Positions 51,551 through 60,619 of a DNA stretch of 64,000 nucleotides are shown piece by piece. Numbering within the stretch: the stretch's first letter is position 1; each line of letters begins with the position of its first letter. A program made the position numbers and the translations under genes. The notes beneath the pieces were generated by a model. It did no database searches and had not been told where the DNA came from. It was given only the letters and a program-made list of their open reading frames with translations. The stretch is from Staphylococcus condimenti (lineage in GTDB: Bacteria; Bacillota; Bacilli; Staphylococcales; Staphylococcaceae), in assembly GCF_001618885.1 (NCBI RefSeq), contig NZ_CP015114.1, forward strand, positions 372,001-436,000. The letters are read 5' to 3'.

Positions 51551-53440
51551 ATGAGCAATCGATTTATCAAATTTAATGATGAAATCTTAGATGCTAAAAA
51601 AGTAATGATGCTGCAAGATTTAGCGCGCTTATTATTGAAAAATAATCAAACTCATGTAAAAATCCAAAAATTTCCTTACTATGACCCTATTAACAATGAA
51701 CTCATTGCGAGTGTTTTTTGGACGCATCGTCCAAGTCAAATTGAGATTACAGGTTTGAAAACAGACGTACTGCTTGCAACTTATGGATATCAACTCATGG
51801 ATGAATTTATTGTGAATGAAGTATTGGATAATACAGAATTCATACATCAAAGTTTCTTCCAACAAATTTTCAAGTTGCTTGAAGATATGCGCGTATTAAA
51901 TGCAATTAAGCGCATTCGTCCAAGTATGAAAGAAGCGATCGAGATGAGGAAACAAATTCGTCTCAACTTTACAGAATCTCAAATTAACGTATATCGTACT
52001 AAAACAACATATACAGATTTAATTTTTTTATACTTGGAAAAATCTCTTTTAACAGAAGATTTTTACGATGTTCCATCAATACGTCCTGATTTAGATCCTA
52101 TTATTCAAAATATGTATCTTTATTTACCGAATTTCTTTATGAATTATACTTCTGAAGATAATAAATATTTAGCCGAAAGAATTTGTTTTCAGTTGGATGA
52201 ACTTTTAGATGAAGATATGCTAAATGAATACTATCATATCCCTCGTAAAGTATATAAAGAATTACAAGAACAAACTTTTGAAGATTTGAAACGAACAGAT
52301 GCAAGTAATGTGGATGGTAATGACAGTTCATCTGAAGAAGATGATATAGCAACTGCAGAAGCTGAAACAAAAGCTGAGGATTCTAAATCTCAAGGCGGCG
52401 CATATTTGGAAATGGAATTACATGAAGGTGAAAATAGTGAAGCTGTGAGTGACAATGATACAGCGCGTGAAGGTGATGCCTCAGATGATATGACAGATAT
52501 GACAGCTAAAAAAGGTAAAGGATCAAATGATACAATTGATAATCAAGAAGGCGGTCAAACAGGCGGCAATCAACCTTTTACTTTACGTGGTATAAATGAA
52601 AATGTTGAAATTAAATGGAATGTTCCTGAAATTTTACCAGAATACATTACAGAATATCACGAAGTGCATAAAGATGTGCAAATTGAAATTAAGGACTTAA
52701 CACAAATTATTCAAAAAACTATCGATAGGGAACAAATTGATGCACGTTATAATTTAACAAAAGGACGACTGCAAAAAGACTTGATTAATTGGTTTATTGA
52801 TGACCAATATAAAATGTTTTATAAAAAACAAGATTTAAGTCGTTCATTTGATGCTACATTTACTTTGCTTATAGATGCATCTGCGAGTATGTTCGATAAA
52901 ATGGAAGAAACAATTAAAGGTGTTGTACTATTCCATGAAACATTAAAATCATTAAATGTTAAACATGAAATATTAGCATTCAATGAAGATGCCTTTGAAG
53001 CCGATGATGAAAAACAACCTAATATTATAGATGAAATTATTGATTACGATTATTCAACTATTTCAAAAGACAGTCCGCGTATTATGGCTTTAAAACCGCA
53101 AGATGATAATCGTGATGGAGTAGCGATACGTGTCGCGAGCGAACGACTCTTACAACGTCCACATCATCAACGTTTTCTAATTATCTTTTCAGATGGTGAA
53201 CCATCTGCTTACAATTATGATCAAGATGGTATTATCGACACTTACGAGGCTGTAGAAGAAGCTAGAAAATATGGCTTAGAAGTCTTTAATGTATTTTTAA
53301 GTCAAGAACCAATTACTGAAGATATCGAAACAACAATCCACAATATTTATGGTCAATATTCATTATTTGTAGAAGGTGTTGAAAATCTGCCAAGTCAGTT
53401 GTCACCACTTCTAAAAAAATTGTTGCTGAAATCTGTATAA
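51551..53440 (+). CDS. VWA-domain partner protein (NorD/CobT-like)
   Basis: A 629-residue protein. The N-terminal part (1-230) is a helical domain. A long acidic, low-complexity linker (about 250-345, rich in Ser, Asp, Glu and Gly) leads to a C-terminal von Willebrand A domain. That domain has the metal-ion-dependent adhesion site DASAS at 442-446, a threonine position and SDGEPS near 547. The MIDAS is intact. It forms an operon with the MoxR ATPase and a terminator closes it. Its role in staphylococci is not known to me. Confidence 0.87.
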   Translation: MSNRFIKFNDEILDAKKVMMLQDLARLLLKNNQTHVKIQKFPYYDPINNELIASVFWTHRPSQIEITGLKTDVLLATYGYQLMDEFIVNEVLDNTEFIHQSFFQQIFKLLEDMRVLNAIKRIRPSMKEAIEMRKQIRLNFTESQINVYRTKTTYTDLIFLYLEKSLLTEDFYDVPSIRPDLDPIIQNMYLYLPNFFMNYTSEDNKYLAERICFQLDELLDEDMLNEYYHIPRKVYKELQEQTFEDLKRTDASNVDGNDSSSEEDDIATAEAETKAEDSKSQGGAYLEMELHEGENSEAVSDNDTAREGDASDDMTDMTAKKGKGSNDTIDNQEGGQTGGNQPFTLRGINENVEIKWNVPEILPEYITEYHEVHKDVQIEIKDLTQIIQKTIDREQIDARYNLTKGRLQKDLINWFIDDQYKMFYKKQDLSRSFDATFTLLIDASASMFDKMEETIKGVVLFHETLKSLNVKHEILAFNEDAFEADDEKQPNIIDEIIDYDYSTISKDSPRIMALKPQDDNRDGVAIRVASERLLQRPHHQRFLIIFSDGEPSAYNYDQDGIIDTYEAVEEARKYGLEVFNVFLSQEPITEDIETTIHNIYGQYSLFVEGVENLPSQLSPLLKKLLLKSV

Positions 53441-53474
53441 ATGATACAATAATTAATTGTGATATGATTCTATG

Positions 53475-53514
53475 CACAGATAAGAATGATTATGAGAATT
53501 CTTATCTGTGTTTT
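53475..53514 (+). terminator. Terminator after the VWA gene
   Basis: CACAGATAAGAAT pairs with ATTCTTATCTGTG around a ten-base loop, then TTTT. Confidence 0.88.
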
Positions 53515-53602
53515 ACATTTTCTTATAATTATATTAGTATGCAGCTCTCAATAAAAAAACTTGAAACCAAGCGTTGTTAAACATTAACACGTTCGATTTT
53601 TA

Positions 53603-53638
53603 AATTTTCAGAAAGTTTATATAGATTTCTGAAAACCT
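53603..53638 (+). promoter_or_regulatory. Two CodY boxes ahead of brnQ
   Basis: AATTTTCAGAAAGTT (53603-53617) matches the CodY consensus AATTTTCWGAAAATT at 14 of 15 positions. A second, weaker copy lies at 53623-53637 (11 of 15). The two are 20 bp apart. CodY with branched-chain amino acids and GTP would repress this gene, which imports exactly those amino acids. Confidence 0.8.
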
Positions 53639-53650
53639 GTATGCTAAAAT
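53622..53650 (+). promoter_or_regulatory. brnQ promoter
   Basis: Extended -10 TGCTAAAAT (TG at 53642-53643, TAAAAT 53645-53650) with a weak -35 TAGATT (53622-53627) and 17-bp spacing. The second CodY box covers the -35 region. Confidence 0.6.
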
Positions 53651-53698
53651 TAAACAATATTATTTAAGACTTTATCGTAATAGAAGGAGCACATAAAA

Positions 53699-55042
53699 AT
53701 GAATAAAAACACATGGATTATCGGGTTTACCTTGTTTGCTATTTTCTTTGGTGCCGGAAACCTTATTTTCCCACCTAATTTGGGTTTAGATAGCGGTCAT
53801 TATTTCTGGCCAGCAATTCTAGCATTTGTCATAACAGGTATCGGATTGCCTTTATTAGGTGTGGTAGTAGGGGCTTTAGACAAAGAAGGATATATCGGAT
53901 CTTTTAATAAAGTTTCACCTGTTTTTTCAGTAATTTTCTTAGTAGCAATCTACTTAACAATCGGACCGTTGTTCGCTATTCCGCGTACAGCTTCAACATC
54001 ATTTGAAATGACAATCACACCAATTACACATAGTCATAGTCCCATCGGATTATTTATATTTACAGTAATCTATTTTGCAGTTGTACTATATTTATGTTTA
54101 AGTCCTGGTAAAATGGTTGATCGTATCGGTTCATTGTTAACACCAGTGCTATTAATTACAATTGTAGCTATGATTATCAAAGGCTTTGTAGATTTCGGCG
54201 GAAATCCTTCAAGTCCAGGATCAGAAGCTTATACTTCAAATCTTGCAGGTTTTGGACAAGGTTTCACTAATGGTTACTTAACAATGGATGCTATTGCAGC
54301 TATTGCCTTTTCTATGATTGTAGTCAATGCAGTTAAGTCAACAGGTATTACACATGCTAACCAAATTTTTAAACAAACAGCAATGGCTGGAGTGATTGCT
54401 GCTGCAGGTTTAATGTTCATCTATATTTCATTAGGATTTATTGGAAACCATATGGTGGTTTCAGCAGCAAAATTAAAAGAATTGACTGATGCAGATCAAA
54501 ATATCGGTACTTATCTTTTAACAACAATTGCTAGCACAGGATATGGTGAATTCGGTAAATACTTATTGGGAATTATTGTTGCACTTGCATGTTTAACTAC
54601 AGCTTGTGGACTTGTAGTGGCAGTAAGTCAATATTTCCATAGCATTATTCCTAAGATTTCTTACAAAACTTATGTAGTTGTATTTACTTTAATTAGTTTG
54701 GTACTTGCAAATATGGGATTGAACCAAGTTATCTCATTATCAGTTCCAGTATTAAGTATTTTATATCCAATCGGTATTACGACAGTATTGTTGATTTTAA
54801 TGGCACGTTTTGTTCCAATGAAACCTATTGTGCAGCAATTTACAATCAGCGTTGTAACAATCGTTTCAATCATCAGTGTTGCAGTTGCAAATGGATGGAT
54901 CCAATTGAATGTATGGAAAAACCTTCCTTTAGTTGAACACAGTTTAGAATGGTTCCCAATTGCAATTTTAGCTTTAATTATCGGCTATCTAATTAGTCTA
55001 GGGTTTAAAAACCAAAAACCAATCGTTTATGAAAAAGAATAA
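53699..55042 (+). CDS. brnQ: Branched-chain amino acid transporter BrnQ
   Basis: A 447-residue cation-coupled importer of leucine, isoleucine and valine with about twelve membrane helices. The start [21 protein letters not shown] is the family hallmark (in part), and the middle has [21 protein letters not shown] 53699 follows GAAGGAGC. Staphylococci carry several brnQ copies and I cannot tell which one this is. The CodY boxes and promoter upstream suggest it is switched on when amino acids run short. Confidence 0.96.
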   Translation: MNKNTWIIGFTLFAIFFGAGNLIFPPNLGLDSGHYFWPAILAFVITGIGLPLLGVVVGALDKEGYIGSFNKVSPVFSVIFLVAIYLTIGPLFAIPRTASTSFEMTITPITHSHSPIGLFIFTVIYFAVVLYLCLSPGKMVDRIGSLLTPVLLITIVAMIIKGFVDFGGNPSSPGSEAYTSNLAGFGQGFTNGYLTMDAIAAIAFSMIVVNAVKSTGITHANQIFKQTAMAGVIAAAGLMFIYISLGFIGNHMVVSAAKLKELTDADQNIGTYLLTTIASTGYGEFGKYLLGIIVALACLTTACGLVVAVSQYFHSIIPKISYKTYVVVFTLISLVLANMGLNQVISLSVPVLSILYPIGITTVLLILMARFVPMKPIVQQFTISVVTIVSIISVAVANGWIQLNVWKNLPLVEHSLEWFPIAILALIIGYLISLGFKNQKPIVYEKE

Positions 55043-55053
55043 TTATATCACTT

Positions 55054-55090
55054 AAAAAAGCTGGCTTTCTCAATGAAGGCCAGCTTTTAA
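55054..55090. terminator. Bidirectional terminator between brnQ and the lipid kinase
   Basis: AAAAGCTGGC pairs with GCCAGCTTTT across 13 bases, with A and T runs on either side that serve the convergent genes. Confidence 0.92.
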
Positions 55091-56011
55091 TTAATTATTT
55101 ACATCAATATAGAGTAATTTGACTTTATCTTTTAATAGTTTTATATCAACTGGTGTATCGAACATAATTTCACCATCTATATCTATTTTAGTAGAAGGGT
55201 GTGTTTCCATTTTCATTTCATCCGTCGTGATTAATCTGATATTTTCCGTAATATCGTTCCATCTCAAACTATCTTTTACTTGGAAAAAGTCCTTAATCAA
55301 ACTCATATTATGATTCTTGAAAATGAAGATGTTCATTTCACCATCACAAGGGGAAAGATCTTCTAGTGGAATTCTACTTCCTCCAACGTAGTTGCCATTA
55401 GCAATTAGTATCATAGAAGTTTCACCTGAATACTCCTCATTATTTGCTTTAATCGTATACTGATACGTTTCTGGGTTAGCGATTACTTTTAATGTTGTAA
55501 AAACATAACTGAATTTCCCTAAAATCCTTTTTTTGTTTGCATCTACATTTTCTGAGTTTTGAACCATCATACCGATTCCTGCAAAATTCAATGCATACGT
55601 ATCATTTACTTTTAATACATCAAACGACTTGATTTTAGAATTTAATAATTCGTTTGCAGCTGCAGGTGTTCTAGGGGAGAGGTTAAGGGTCTTAGTAAAA
55701 TCATTAAATGTTCCCCCAGGTATTATTCCGATCGGTATTTCTAAATCATTACGAGCTACACCATTTACCAATTCATTTACTGTACCATCTCCACCTAATA
55801 CAAAGAAAACATCATAACTAATTCCGTTTTGTTTTTCTATTAAGTCATCACAAAATTTAGCAATATCTCCTTCTTCTTTGCTTAATTTCAAGGTTAAATC
55901 ATCGCACATTTGAGTTAGACATTCAGTAACTTGACCTAAGGATTTATACAAGTTACCTTGTCCTGCTGCTTGATGATAAAATAGTATACCTTTATGAAAA
56001 TGTTGAGCCAT
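55091..56011 (-). CDS. Diacylglycerol kinase-like lipid kinase
   Basis: A 306-residue protein of the DAGK catalytic family. It has the nucleotide loop GGDGTVNELVNGV (near 74-86) and GIIPGGTFNDFTKTL (near 97). The C-terminal beta domain ends with IDIDGEI..VDIKLL-like elements. It may phosphorylate diacylglycerol or a related lipid in the turnover of lipoteichoic acid precursors, but the true DgkB is a different staphylococcal gene. The substrate is therefore open. It has its own ribosome site upstream and a terminator behind it. Confidence 0.88.
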   Translation of the reverse strand: MAQHFHKGILFYHQAAGQGNLYKSLGQVTECLTQMCDDLTLKLSKEEGDIAKFCDDLIEKQNGISYDVFFVLGGDGTVNELVNGVARNDLEIPIGIIPGGTFNDFTKTLNLSPRTPAAANELLNSKIKSFDVLKVNDTYALNFAGIGMMVQNSENVDANKKRILGKFSYVFTTLKVIANPETYQYTIKANNEEYSGETSMILIANGNYVGGSRIPLEDLSPCDGEMNIFIFKNHNMSLIKDFFQVKDSLRWNDITENIRLITTDEMKMETHPSTKIDIDGEIMFDTPVDIKLLKDKVKLLYIDVNN

Positions 56012-56091
56012 ATCGTCGTACTCCTTTATTATCCGTTCTGTTATAAATACCCAATGAGCATATGTGCAAACAGAATCATGAACTACTCTAC

Positions 56092-56127
56092 AAAAAAACG
56101 ATTATCCTTAATTATAGGGATAACCGT
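56092..56127 (-). terminator. Terminator after telA
   Basis: On the minus strand CGGTTATCC pairs with GGATAATCG (one G-T pair), followed by seven T. Confidence 0.9.
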
Positions 56128-56139
56128 ATATATGATTGC

Positions 56140-57267
56140 TTATTGAATTTTATTATCTTTCATCGTTAGCAATCTTTCTTTCATATCACTTTCAAGATGT
56201 TGTAATTCTTTTTCTGCTTGTTGACGTTTTTCACGTCCTTCAGCTTGAATTTGCAATGTTTGCTCAACTGTTTCAATGATATTTTCATGTGTAGATTTTA
56301 ATGTTTCAATATCAACAATTCCGCGTTCGTTTTCAACTGCTGTATCAACTGCATTTTGTTTTAAAAGCTCAGAATTAGCAGTGAGCAAGTCATTGGTTGT
56401 GTCTGTTACAGCACGTTGTGCTGACATTGCTTGTCTTTGTCTCATCAATGTTAAAGCAATTGCCATTTGATTTTTCCATAATGGAATACTTGTTAATATT
56501 GAACTTTGAATCTTTTCAGCCAAAGTTTGATTCACATTTTGAATCATACGAATTTGCGGGGCAGTTTGTAAAGATATTTGTCGTGATAGCTGTAAATCAT
56601 ATATGCGCTTATCCAATCTATCAGCAAATTGCTCTAAGTCTGCCACTTCTTGAATATCCATTTGATTTCCAGATTCATAAGCTTTTTTACGTTTTTCTGG
56701 CAATTCTTTTTCTAAAATATCTTGTTTCTTTTCTTGTGCAGCAGCAATATATAAATTCAATTCATCAAAATAATCTTTATTTTGATCATATAAACCATTC
56801 AATAATTGAATATCTCTATTTAATGAATCTTTGTGATTTGTCAATTCTATAGAAATACGATCTACTTGTGAACCGACAGATTGCATTCTTGAAAAAATCT
56901 CATTAGCTGATGCTTTAGCACGTTTAAAGATTTTTTTAATAAAAGAATCTTTGCCTTCTTTGAAATCATCTGGTTGTACTTCTTTCAATTTAAGCATTAA
57001 TTGATTTAAAGTATCACCGATAGGGCCAGTGTCTTTAGATTTAACTTCACTCAACATTTTGTGAGAAAACTGAGACATACTAGATTGTGCATTAGAACCG
57101 AATTTCATCAATGAATCATAATTCAACGGCTCAATTTGATTAGCTAAATCATGGATTTTTTGTTGTTGTTCTGGTGTAAACTCTTTATTAGATTCTACTA
57201 AAGTTTGGTCTGTACTGATGTCATTTTCTAATTGTGGATGATTCGGTATATCTTTTTCATTCGGCAT
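56140..57267 (-). CDS. TelA-family toxic anion resistance protein
   Basis: A 375-residue soluble, helical, coiled-coil-rich protein with the TelA core (PLWKNQMAIALTLMRQRQAMSAQRAV, in part, and LLKQNAVDTAVENERGIVDIETL). The family is linked to tellurite and other toxic anions and to cell-envelope stress in various bacteria. How it acts is unknown. It comes after the XpaC-like gene (20 bases), as in Bacillus and staphylococci, so the pair works together. ATG 57267 has a GGAG site. Confidence 0.92.
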   Translation of the reverse strand: MPNEKDIPNHPQLENDISTDQTLVESNKEFTPEQQQKIHDLANQIEPLNYDSLMKFGSNAQSSMSQFSHKMLSEVKSKDTGPIGDTLNQLMLKLKEVQPDDFKEGKDSFIKKIFKRAKASANEIFSRMQSVGSQVDRISIELTNHKDSLNRDIQLLNGLYDQNKDYFDELNLYIAAAQEKKQDILEKELPEKRKKAYESGNQMDIQEVADLEQFADRLDKRIYDLQLSRQISLQTAPQIRMIQNVNQTLAEKIQSSILTSIPLWKNQMAIALTLMRQRQAMSAQRAVTDTTNDLLTANSELLKQNAVDTAVENERGIVDIETLKSTHENIIETVEQTLQIQAEGREKRQQAEKELQHLESDMKERLLTMKDNKIQ

Positions 57268-57287
57268 TTAAGTTTCTCCTTTCGCTT

Positions 57288-57905
57288 TTATTTACGATTT
57301 TGCTCTATTCTATTCATTTCCATTTCAACATCTAGACGATTATAATCATCTTCGTTCAATCTTTTCAAATCAGCAACCAGTGTGCGTTTTACTTCATCTA
57401 AGGTAATACGTGTTTGTTCTAATTTTTGTTTTTCTTCTTTTGATTTTCCAGGCATCCTTGAAAGGCGTGTATAGCTTTCAATTAAGTTCAGTGCATTATC
57501 TAAATGAGAATAAAAAAAGCTATCTACAATAAAAAATTTTTGTGGTTGTTGTTTCACTGTGAAATAAATAGTTCGTGCTAAACGATGAATTTCATTTACC
57601 TGTTTAAAATCTTTAATTGAACGAACATTTATGAAAGAACGCAGAAGTTTACGAATTTTAATTTGTGCATTTCCTAATTGATGACGCACAAAACGAAAAT
57701 CTCTGCGAGTTAACCCGATTTCTTTTAAATATTGTTTAGATGTTAGCAATTGAGTCGGTACATATAGTGCAAAAAATGCTGCTATACCAATACCAAAATC
57801 ATATATAAATGATATATCGAATGCATATAAACTTGTGACCCAAGCGACAATTGCAGCTGGAACTCCTATAAGCGTTCCATAAATTCGAGAAATGTAATAT
57901 CTCAA
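57288..57905 (-). CDS. XpaC-family membrane protein
   Basis: A 205-residue protein with two membrane helices near the N-terminus (about 10-27 and 32-52) and a long helical, basic cytoplasmic part. It is a member of the XpaC (5-bromo-4-chloroindolyl phosphate hydrolysis) family. Despite the family name no phosphatase motif is visible. It is the usual partner of TelA. The gene is 15 bases after acyP on the minus strand, so acyP-xpaC-telA is likely one unit. Confidence 0.9.
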   Translation of the reverse strand: MRYYISRIYGTLIGVPAAIVAWVTSLYAFDISFIYDFGIGIAAFFALYVPTQLLTSKQYLKEIGLTRRDFRFVRHQLGNAQIKIRKLLRSFINVRSIKDFKQVNEIHRLARTIYFTVKQQPQKFFIVDSFFYSHLDNALNLIESYTRLSRMPGKSKEEKQKLEQTRITLDEVKRTLVADLKRLNEDDYNRLDVEMEMNRIEQNRK

Positions 57906-57920
57906 TTTACATCTTCCTTT

Positions 57921-58190
57921 TTAAATAGTTCTGAATCTTTTTAAAGATGAATCTATATCTAGTTGTTCTATTTTATAATCAGTTACTTTTGAAGCAGGGG
58001 AAGCTCCTTCAATGACAGCTTGAGTAAATTGTTCTAATTCATTCTCTTCACCTTGTGCAAATATTTCTACATATTGCTCAACATTTTGAACTGTTCCCAC
58101 AATGTTATATTTTTGTGCAAGACGTTCGGTAAAATATCTGAATCCTACACCTTGAACTTGTCCAAACACTTGAATTTTTCTATGTTGCAT
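57921..58190 (-). CDS. acyP: Acylphosphatase
   Basis: An 89-residue enzyme that hydrolyses carboxyl-phosphate bonds. The anion loop GQVQGVGFR places the catalytic arginine at residue 18, and the conserved asparagine is Asn36 (VQNVEQYVE). The size and order are classic. ATG 58190 follows a GAGGTGAT ribosome site. It heads the acyP-xpaC-telA group on the minus strand. Confidence 0.96.
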   Translation of the reverse strand: MQHRKIQVFGQVQGVGFRYFTERLAQKYNIVGTVQNVEQYVEIFAQGEENELEQFTQAVIEGASPASKVTDYKIEQLDIDSSLKRFRTI

Positions 58191-58283
58191 AAGATCACCT
58201 CTTTTTTATATTATACGAATTTTTAGGGGAAAATCCTAATATTTACTACAACACTATAACTTTTGTTGCTCAGTTCACATTGC

Positions 58284-58311
58284 TTGAAATTATTTTTACG
58301 AAAGTTAAAAT
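58284..58311 (+). promoter_or_regulatory. Promoter of the DUF1033 gene
   Basis: TTGAAA (58284-58289), 16 bp, TAAAAT (58306-58311), about 35 bases before the start codon. Confidence 0.6.
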
Positions 58312-58348
58312 TAAATAGAAAAGTTTTTGACTGGAAGGGGATTTAGTC

Positions 58349-58657
58349 ATGTGGACTGTAAATAAAATCAGAGCGGATTATGAAGGTTGGTGGTTGTTTG
58401 ATGATTGGAGAGATTTAATCACTGAACAATATCAATTCTCTTCTTATGAAGATATGGTAAAAAAATATAAAGAATTAATTTGCTGGTCCAAATTAAAATA
58501 TGACAATTTTGTAAAAGGAAAATATAACATTTACGCTTTTTACAATAATTGTGATATGAGATTTTGTGAGGATTGCGATGAAGATATGCAAATATTTTAT
58601 AGTTTCATTGTTTTATGTAATGATGAAGTTTATTATGACCTTCCAATTATTGACTAA
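58349..58657 (+). CDS. DUF1033 family protein
   Basis: A 102-residue cytoplasmic protein beginning MWTVNKIRADYEGWWLFDDW, the DUF1033 signature. It is rich in Trp, Tyr, Phe and acidic residues and has four cysteines (MRFCEDCDED near 70-79). Function is unknown. ATG 58349 follows GGAAGGGGA. It sits between acyP (minus) and the cspA leader and has its own promoter. Confidence 0.88.
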   Translation: MWTVNKIRADYEGWWLFDDWRDLITEQYQFSSYEDMVKKYKELICWSKLKYDNFVKGKYNIYAFYNNCDMRFCEDCDEDMQIFYSFIVLCNDEVYYDLPIID

Positions 58658-58676
58658 TTAATTTTTACTATTTGTA

Positions 58677-58705
58677 TTGCATTGGTAAGGCGAATAGACT
58701 ATAAT
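58677..58705 (+). promoter_or_regulatory. Promoter upstream of cspA
   Basis: TTGCAT (58677-58682), 17 bp, TATAAT (58700-58705). The predicted start near 58712 would give a leader of about 296 nt before cspA. The stretch 58712-59007 has no gene. It holds a T-box-like string (AAGGGTGGTATCG near 58801-58813, probably chance) and a hairpin near its end. Confidence 0.7.
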
Positions 58706-58957
58706 TGGTCTTAAGCAATAGTATTATTCCATATTGCAAAGAATATTTAGCTCAAACATATATAGAAACATACTGATAGCATTACTTTTGCATTTTCAGC
58801 AAGGGTGGTATCGTACGATTTATAAATTGTTGAGTCAATGACAGTTAATTATCCACCTGTAGCTTATACATAATACAGTTGAGAAGTGATTTTTAACAAA
58901 GAAAGATCTGCACAATACTTGCGATAAACAGAATCTGAATTTTTAAGTATTTTTTGT

Positions 58958-58978
58958 AATATGCGAATAACGCATATT
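58958..58978 (+). promoter_or_regulatory. Hairpin in the cspA 5' leader
   Basis: AATATGCG pairs perfectly with CGCATATT around AATAA, ending about 13 bases before the GGAGG ribosome site. A temperature-sensitive structure of this kind is plausible for a cold shock messenger. Confidence 0.6.
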
Positions 58979-59007
58979 GAATTTTAGTCTTGGAGGTTTC
59001 ACAAATT

Positions 59008-59208
59008 ATGAAACAAGGTACAGTTAAATGGTTCAACGCTGAAAAAGGATTCGGTTTTATCGAAGTTGAAGGAGAAAACGACGTATTCGTACACTTCTCA
59101 GCAATTAACCAAGAAGGTTACAAATCATTAGAAGAAGGTCAAGCAGTAGAATTTGAAGTAGTTGAAGGCGACCGCGGTCCTCAAGCTGCAAACGTTGTTA
59201 AACTATAA
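59008..59208 (+). CDS. cspA: Cold shock protein CspA
   Basis: A 66-residue single-stranded nucleic acid chaperone that melts RNA structure. The RNP1 motif KGFGFIEV and RNP2 motif DVFVHFSAI are intact, and the start is [13 protein letters not shown] 58990 extends the frame into the ribosome site, so ATG 59008 after GGAGG is the start. In S. aureus the same gene is also called msaB, in the msaABCR operon. The long leader here may be the counterpart of the msaA region. Confidence 0.96.
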   Translation: MKQGTVKWFNAEKGFGFIEVEGENDVFVHFSAINQEGYKSLEEGQAVEFEVVEGDRGPQAANVVKL

Positions 59209-59238
59209 TTAATAGATTACTTTTATTGATTATCACTT

Positions 59239-59268
59239 AAAACACTTTACGCTAGTAAAGTGTTTTTT
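59239..59268 (+). terminator. cspA terminator
   Basis: AAAACACTTTAC pairs with GTAAAGTGTTTT around GCTA, with T6. Confidence 0.94.
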
Positions 59269-59304
59269 ATTTTGCCTTCAATACTACTAAACTCATAAGC
59301 AATT

Positions 59305-59346
59305 AAAAAACTGAGATAGCAAATTTTAAATCAACTATCTCAGTTT
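59305..59346 (-). terminator. Terminator of the lysine operon
   Basis: On the minus strand AAACTGAGATAG pairs with CTATCTCAGTTT across 15 bases and runs into six T, directly after the lysA stop. Confidence 0.92.
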
Positions 59347-59355
59347 ATCTATTCA

Positions 59356-60618
59356 TTATTTAGTGTCGTTAATGATTAATTGTCGTAATGATTGACGTTT
59401 AATAACTTCTCTTGCTTTTCCATCCTTGATGAAGAATACTGATGGTTTCTGCATTTGATTATAATTTGAAGCCATAGAATAATGATACGCACCTGTTGAA
59501 AGAATAGCTAAATAATCTCCGCGATGAACAGATTCAGGGAGTTTAACATCACGTGCAATAATATCCCCAGATTCACATAGCTTACCAGATATCGTAACTG
59601 TATCGTTTGCAGGTTCTTCGCGATTTACAAGCAAAGCATCATACTTAGCTCCATATAATGCAGTACGAATATGATCGCTCATCCCTCCATCAATTGATAC
59701 ATATTTATTTACACCCGGTATTTCTTTGATTGTGCCTACTTCATATAAAGTAACACCTGCTTCGCCGACAATTGAACGTCCTGGCTCGATACCGATTGTT
59801 GGAAGAGGGTAGTTGTTTTTTTCAGCGATATCTTTTAATGCATCTGTAATTTCTTTAATACCTGTTTCAATTGGGAAACTTACATCACCTTCAACATAGT
59901 GAATACCAAATCCTCCGCCAATATTTAACAAATCAACTTCTAAATTTAAACCTTTTAGCCATTGAATTACAATATTGGAAGTTTCAATCATTGCGTCTGT
60001 ACCTTCAATTTGTGAACCAATATGGAAGTGAATCCCTTTTAAATTTAAACGTTTGCTTGAATTAATATTTTGAATGGCTTTATCTGCAAGACCATGTTTA
60101 ATAGAAAGACCAAATTTACTGTCTTCTTGACCAGTTTGGATAAACTCATGAGTATGTGCTTCAACGCCAGGGTTAACGCGTAAAACAACGTCTACAACAT
60201 CAGAAGCATATTTATCGATTAATTCAATTTCCTCTAATGAATCAATAACAAAGTATCCAATTTTATTTTCTAAAGCATATTGGATTTCATGCTTTGTTTT
60301 ATTGTTACCATGAAAATGGATATGCGATGGATTGTAGCCAGCTTCTAAAGCTGTATAAAGTTCACCTTCAGAAACAACATCTAAATCTAGACCTTCTTCT
60401 TGTACTAATTTCACCATTTGAATACATGTAAATGCTTTTGACGCATAAGAAATATTATAATCAATACCACTTTTGTCAAATGCTTCTTTATAGCGTCGCA
60501 TTTGATTGCGGATTTGATCTTCATCATAAACAATAGTAGGCGTACCGAAACTTTGAGCAATCATTTTTAAGCTTGTGCCGCCCATTGTCAATTCGCCGTT
60601 TTTATATTCTACAACCAT
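59356..60618 (-). CDS. lysA: Diaminopimelate decarboxylase
   Basis: LysA converts meso-diaminopimelate to L-lysine. The 420-residue PLP enzyme has Lys61 in YASKAFTC, HIGSQ near 200, the glycine-rich phosphate-binding GGGFGIHY near 240, EPGRSIVGEAG, and GKLCESGDI with the active-site cysteine. It is the last gene of the operon. Staphylococcal peptidoglycan uses lysine, so the gene serves both protein and wall synthesis. Confidence 0.97.
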   Translation of the reverse strand: MVVEYKNGELTMGGTSLKMIAQSFGTPTIVYDEDQIRNQMRRYKEAFDKSGIDYNISYASKAFTCIQMVKLVQEEGLDLDVVSEGELYTALEAGYNPSHIHFHGNNKTKHEIQYALENKIGYFVIDSLEEIELIDKYASDVVDVVLRVNPGVEAHTHEFIQTGQEDSKFGLSIKHGLADKAIQNINSSKRLNLKGIHFHIGSQIEGTDAMIETSNIVIQWLKGLNLEVDLLNIGGGFGIHYVEGDVSFPIETGIKEITDALKDIAEKNNYPLPTIGIEPGRSIVGEAGVTLYEVGTIKEIPGVNKYVSIDGGMSDHIRTALYGAKYDALLVNREEPANDTVTISGKLCESGDIIARDVKLPESVHRGDYLAILSTGAYHYSMASNYNQMQKPSVFFIKDGKAREVIKRQSLRQLIINDTK

Positions 60619-60619
60619 T

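Noticed and set aside
53475-53514. Fur-box-like string (AAGAATGATTATGAG) before brnQ
   Set aside because: It is the loop and stem of the terminator of the VWA gene and matches the Fur consensus poorly.
56397-56852. 151-residue plus-strand frame opposite telA
   Set aside because: Hydrophobic by mirror of the coiled-coil codons of telA; no promoter or ribosome site.
58801-58815. T-box-like sequence AAGGGTGGTATCG in the cspA leader
   Set aside because: Only about 11 of 14 consensus positions match. No terminator with a T run or Stem I elements are seen, and cspA is not an amino-acid gene.
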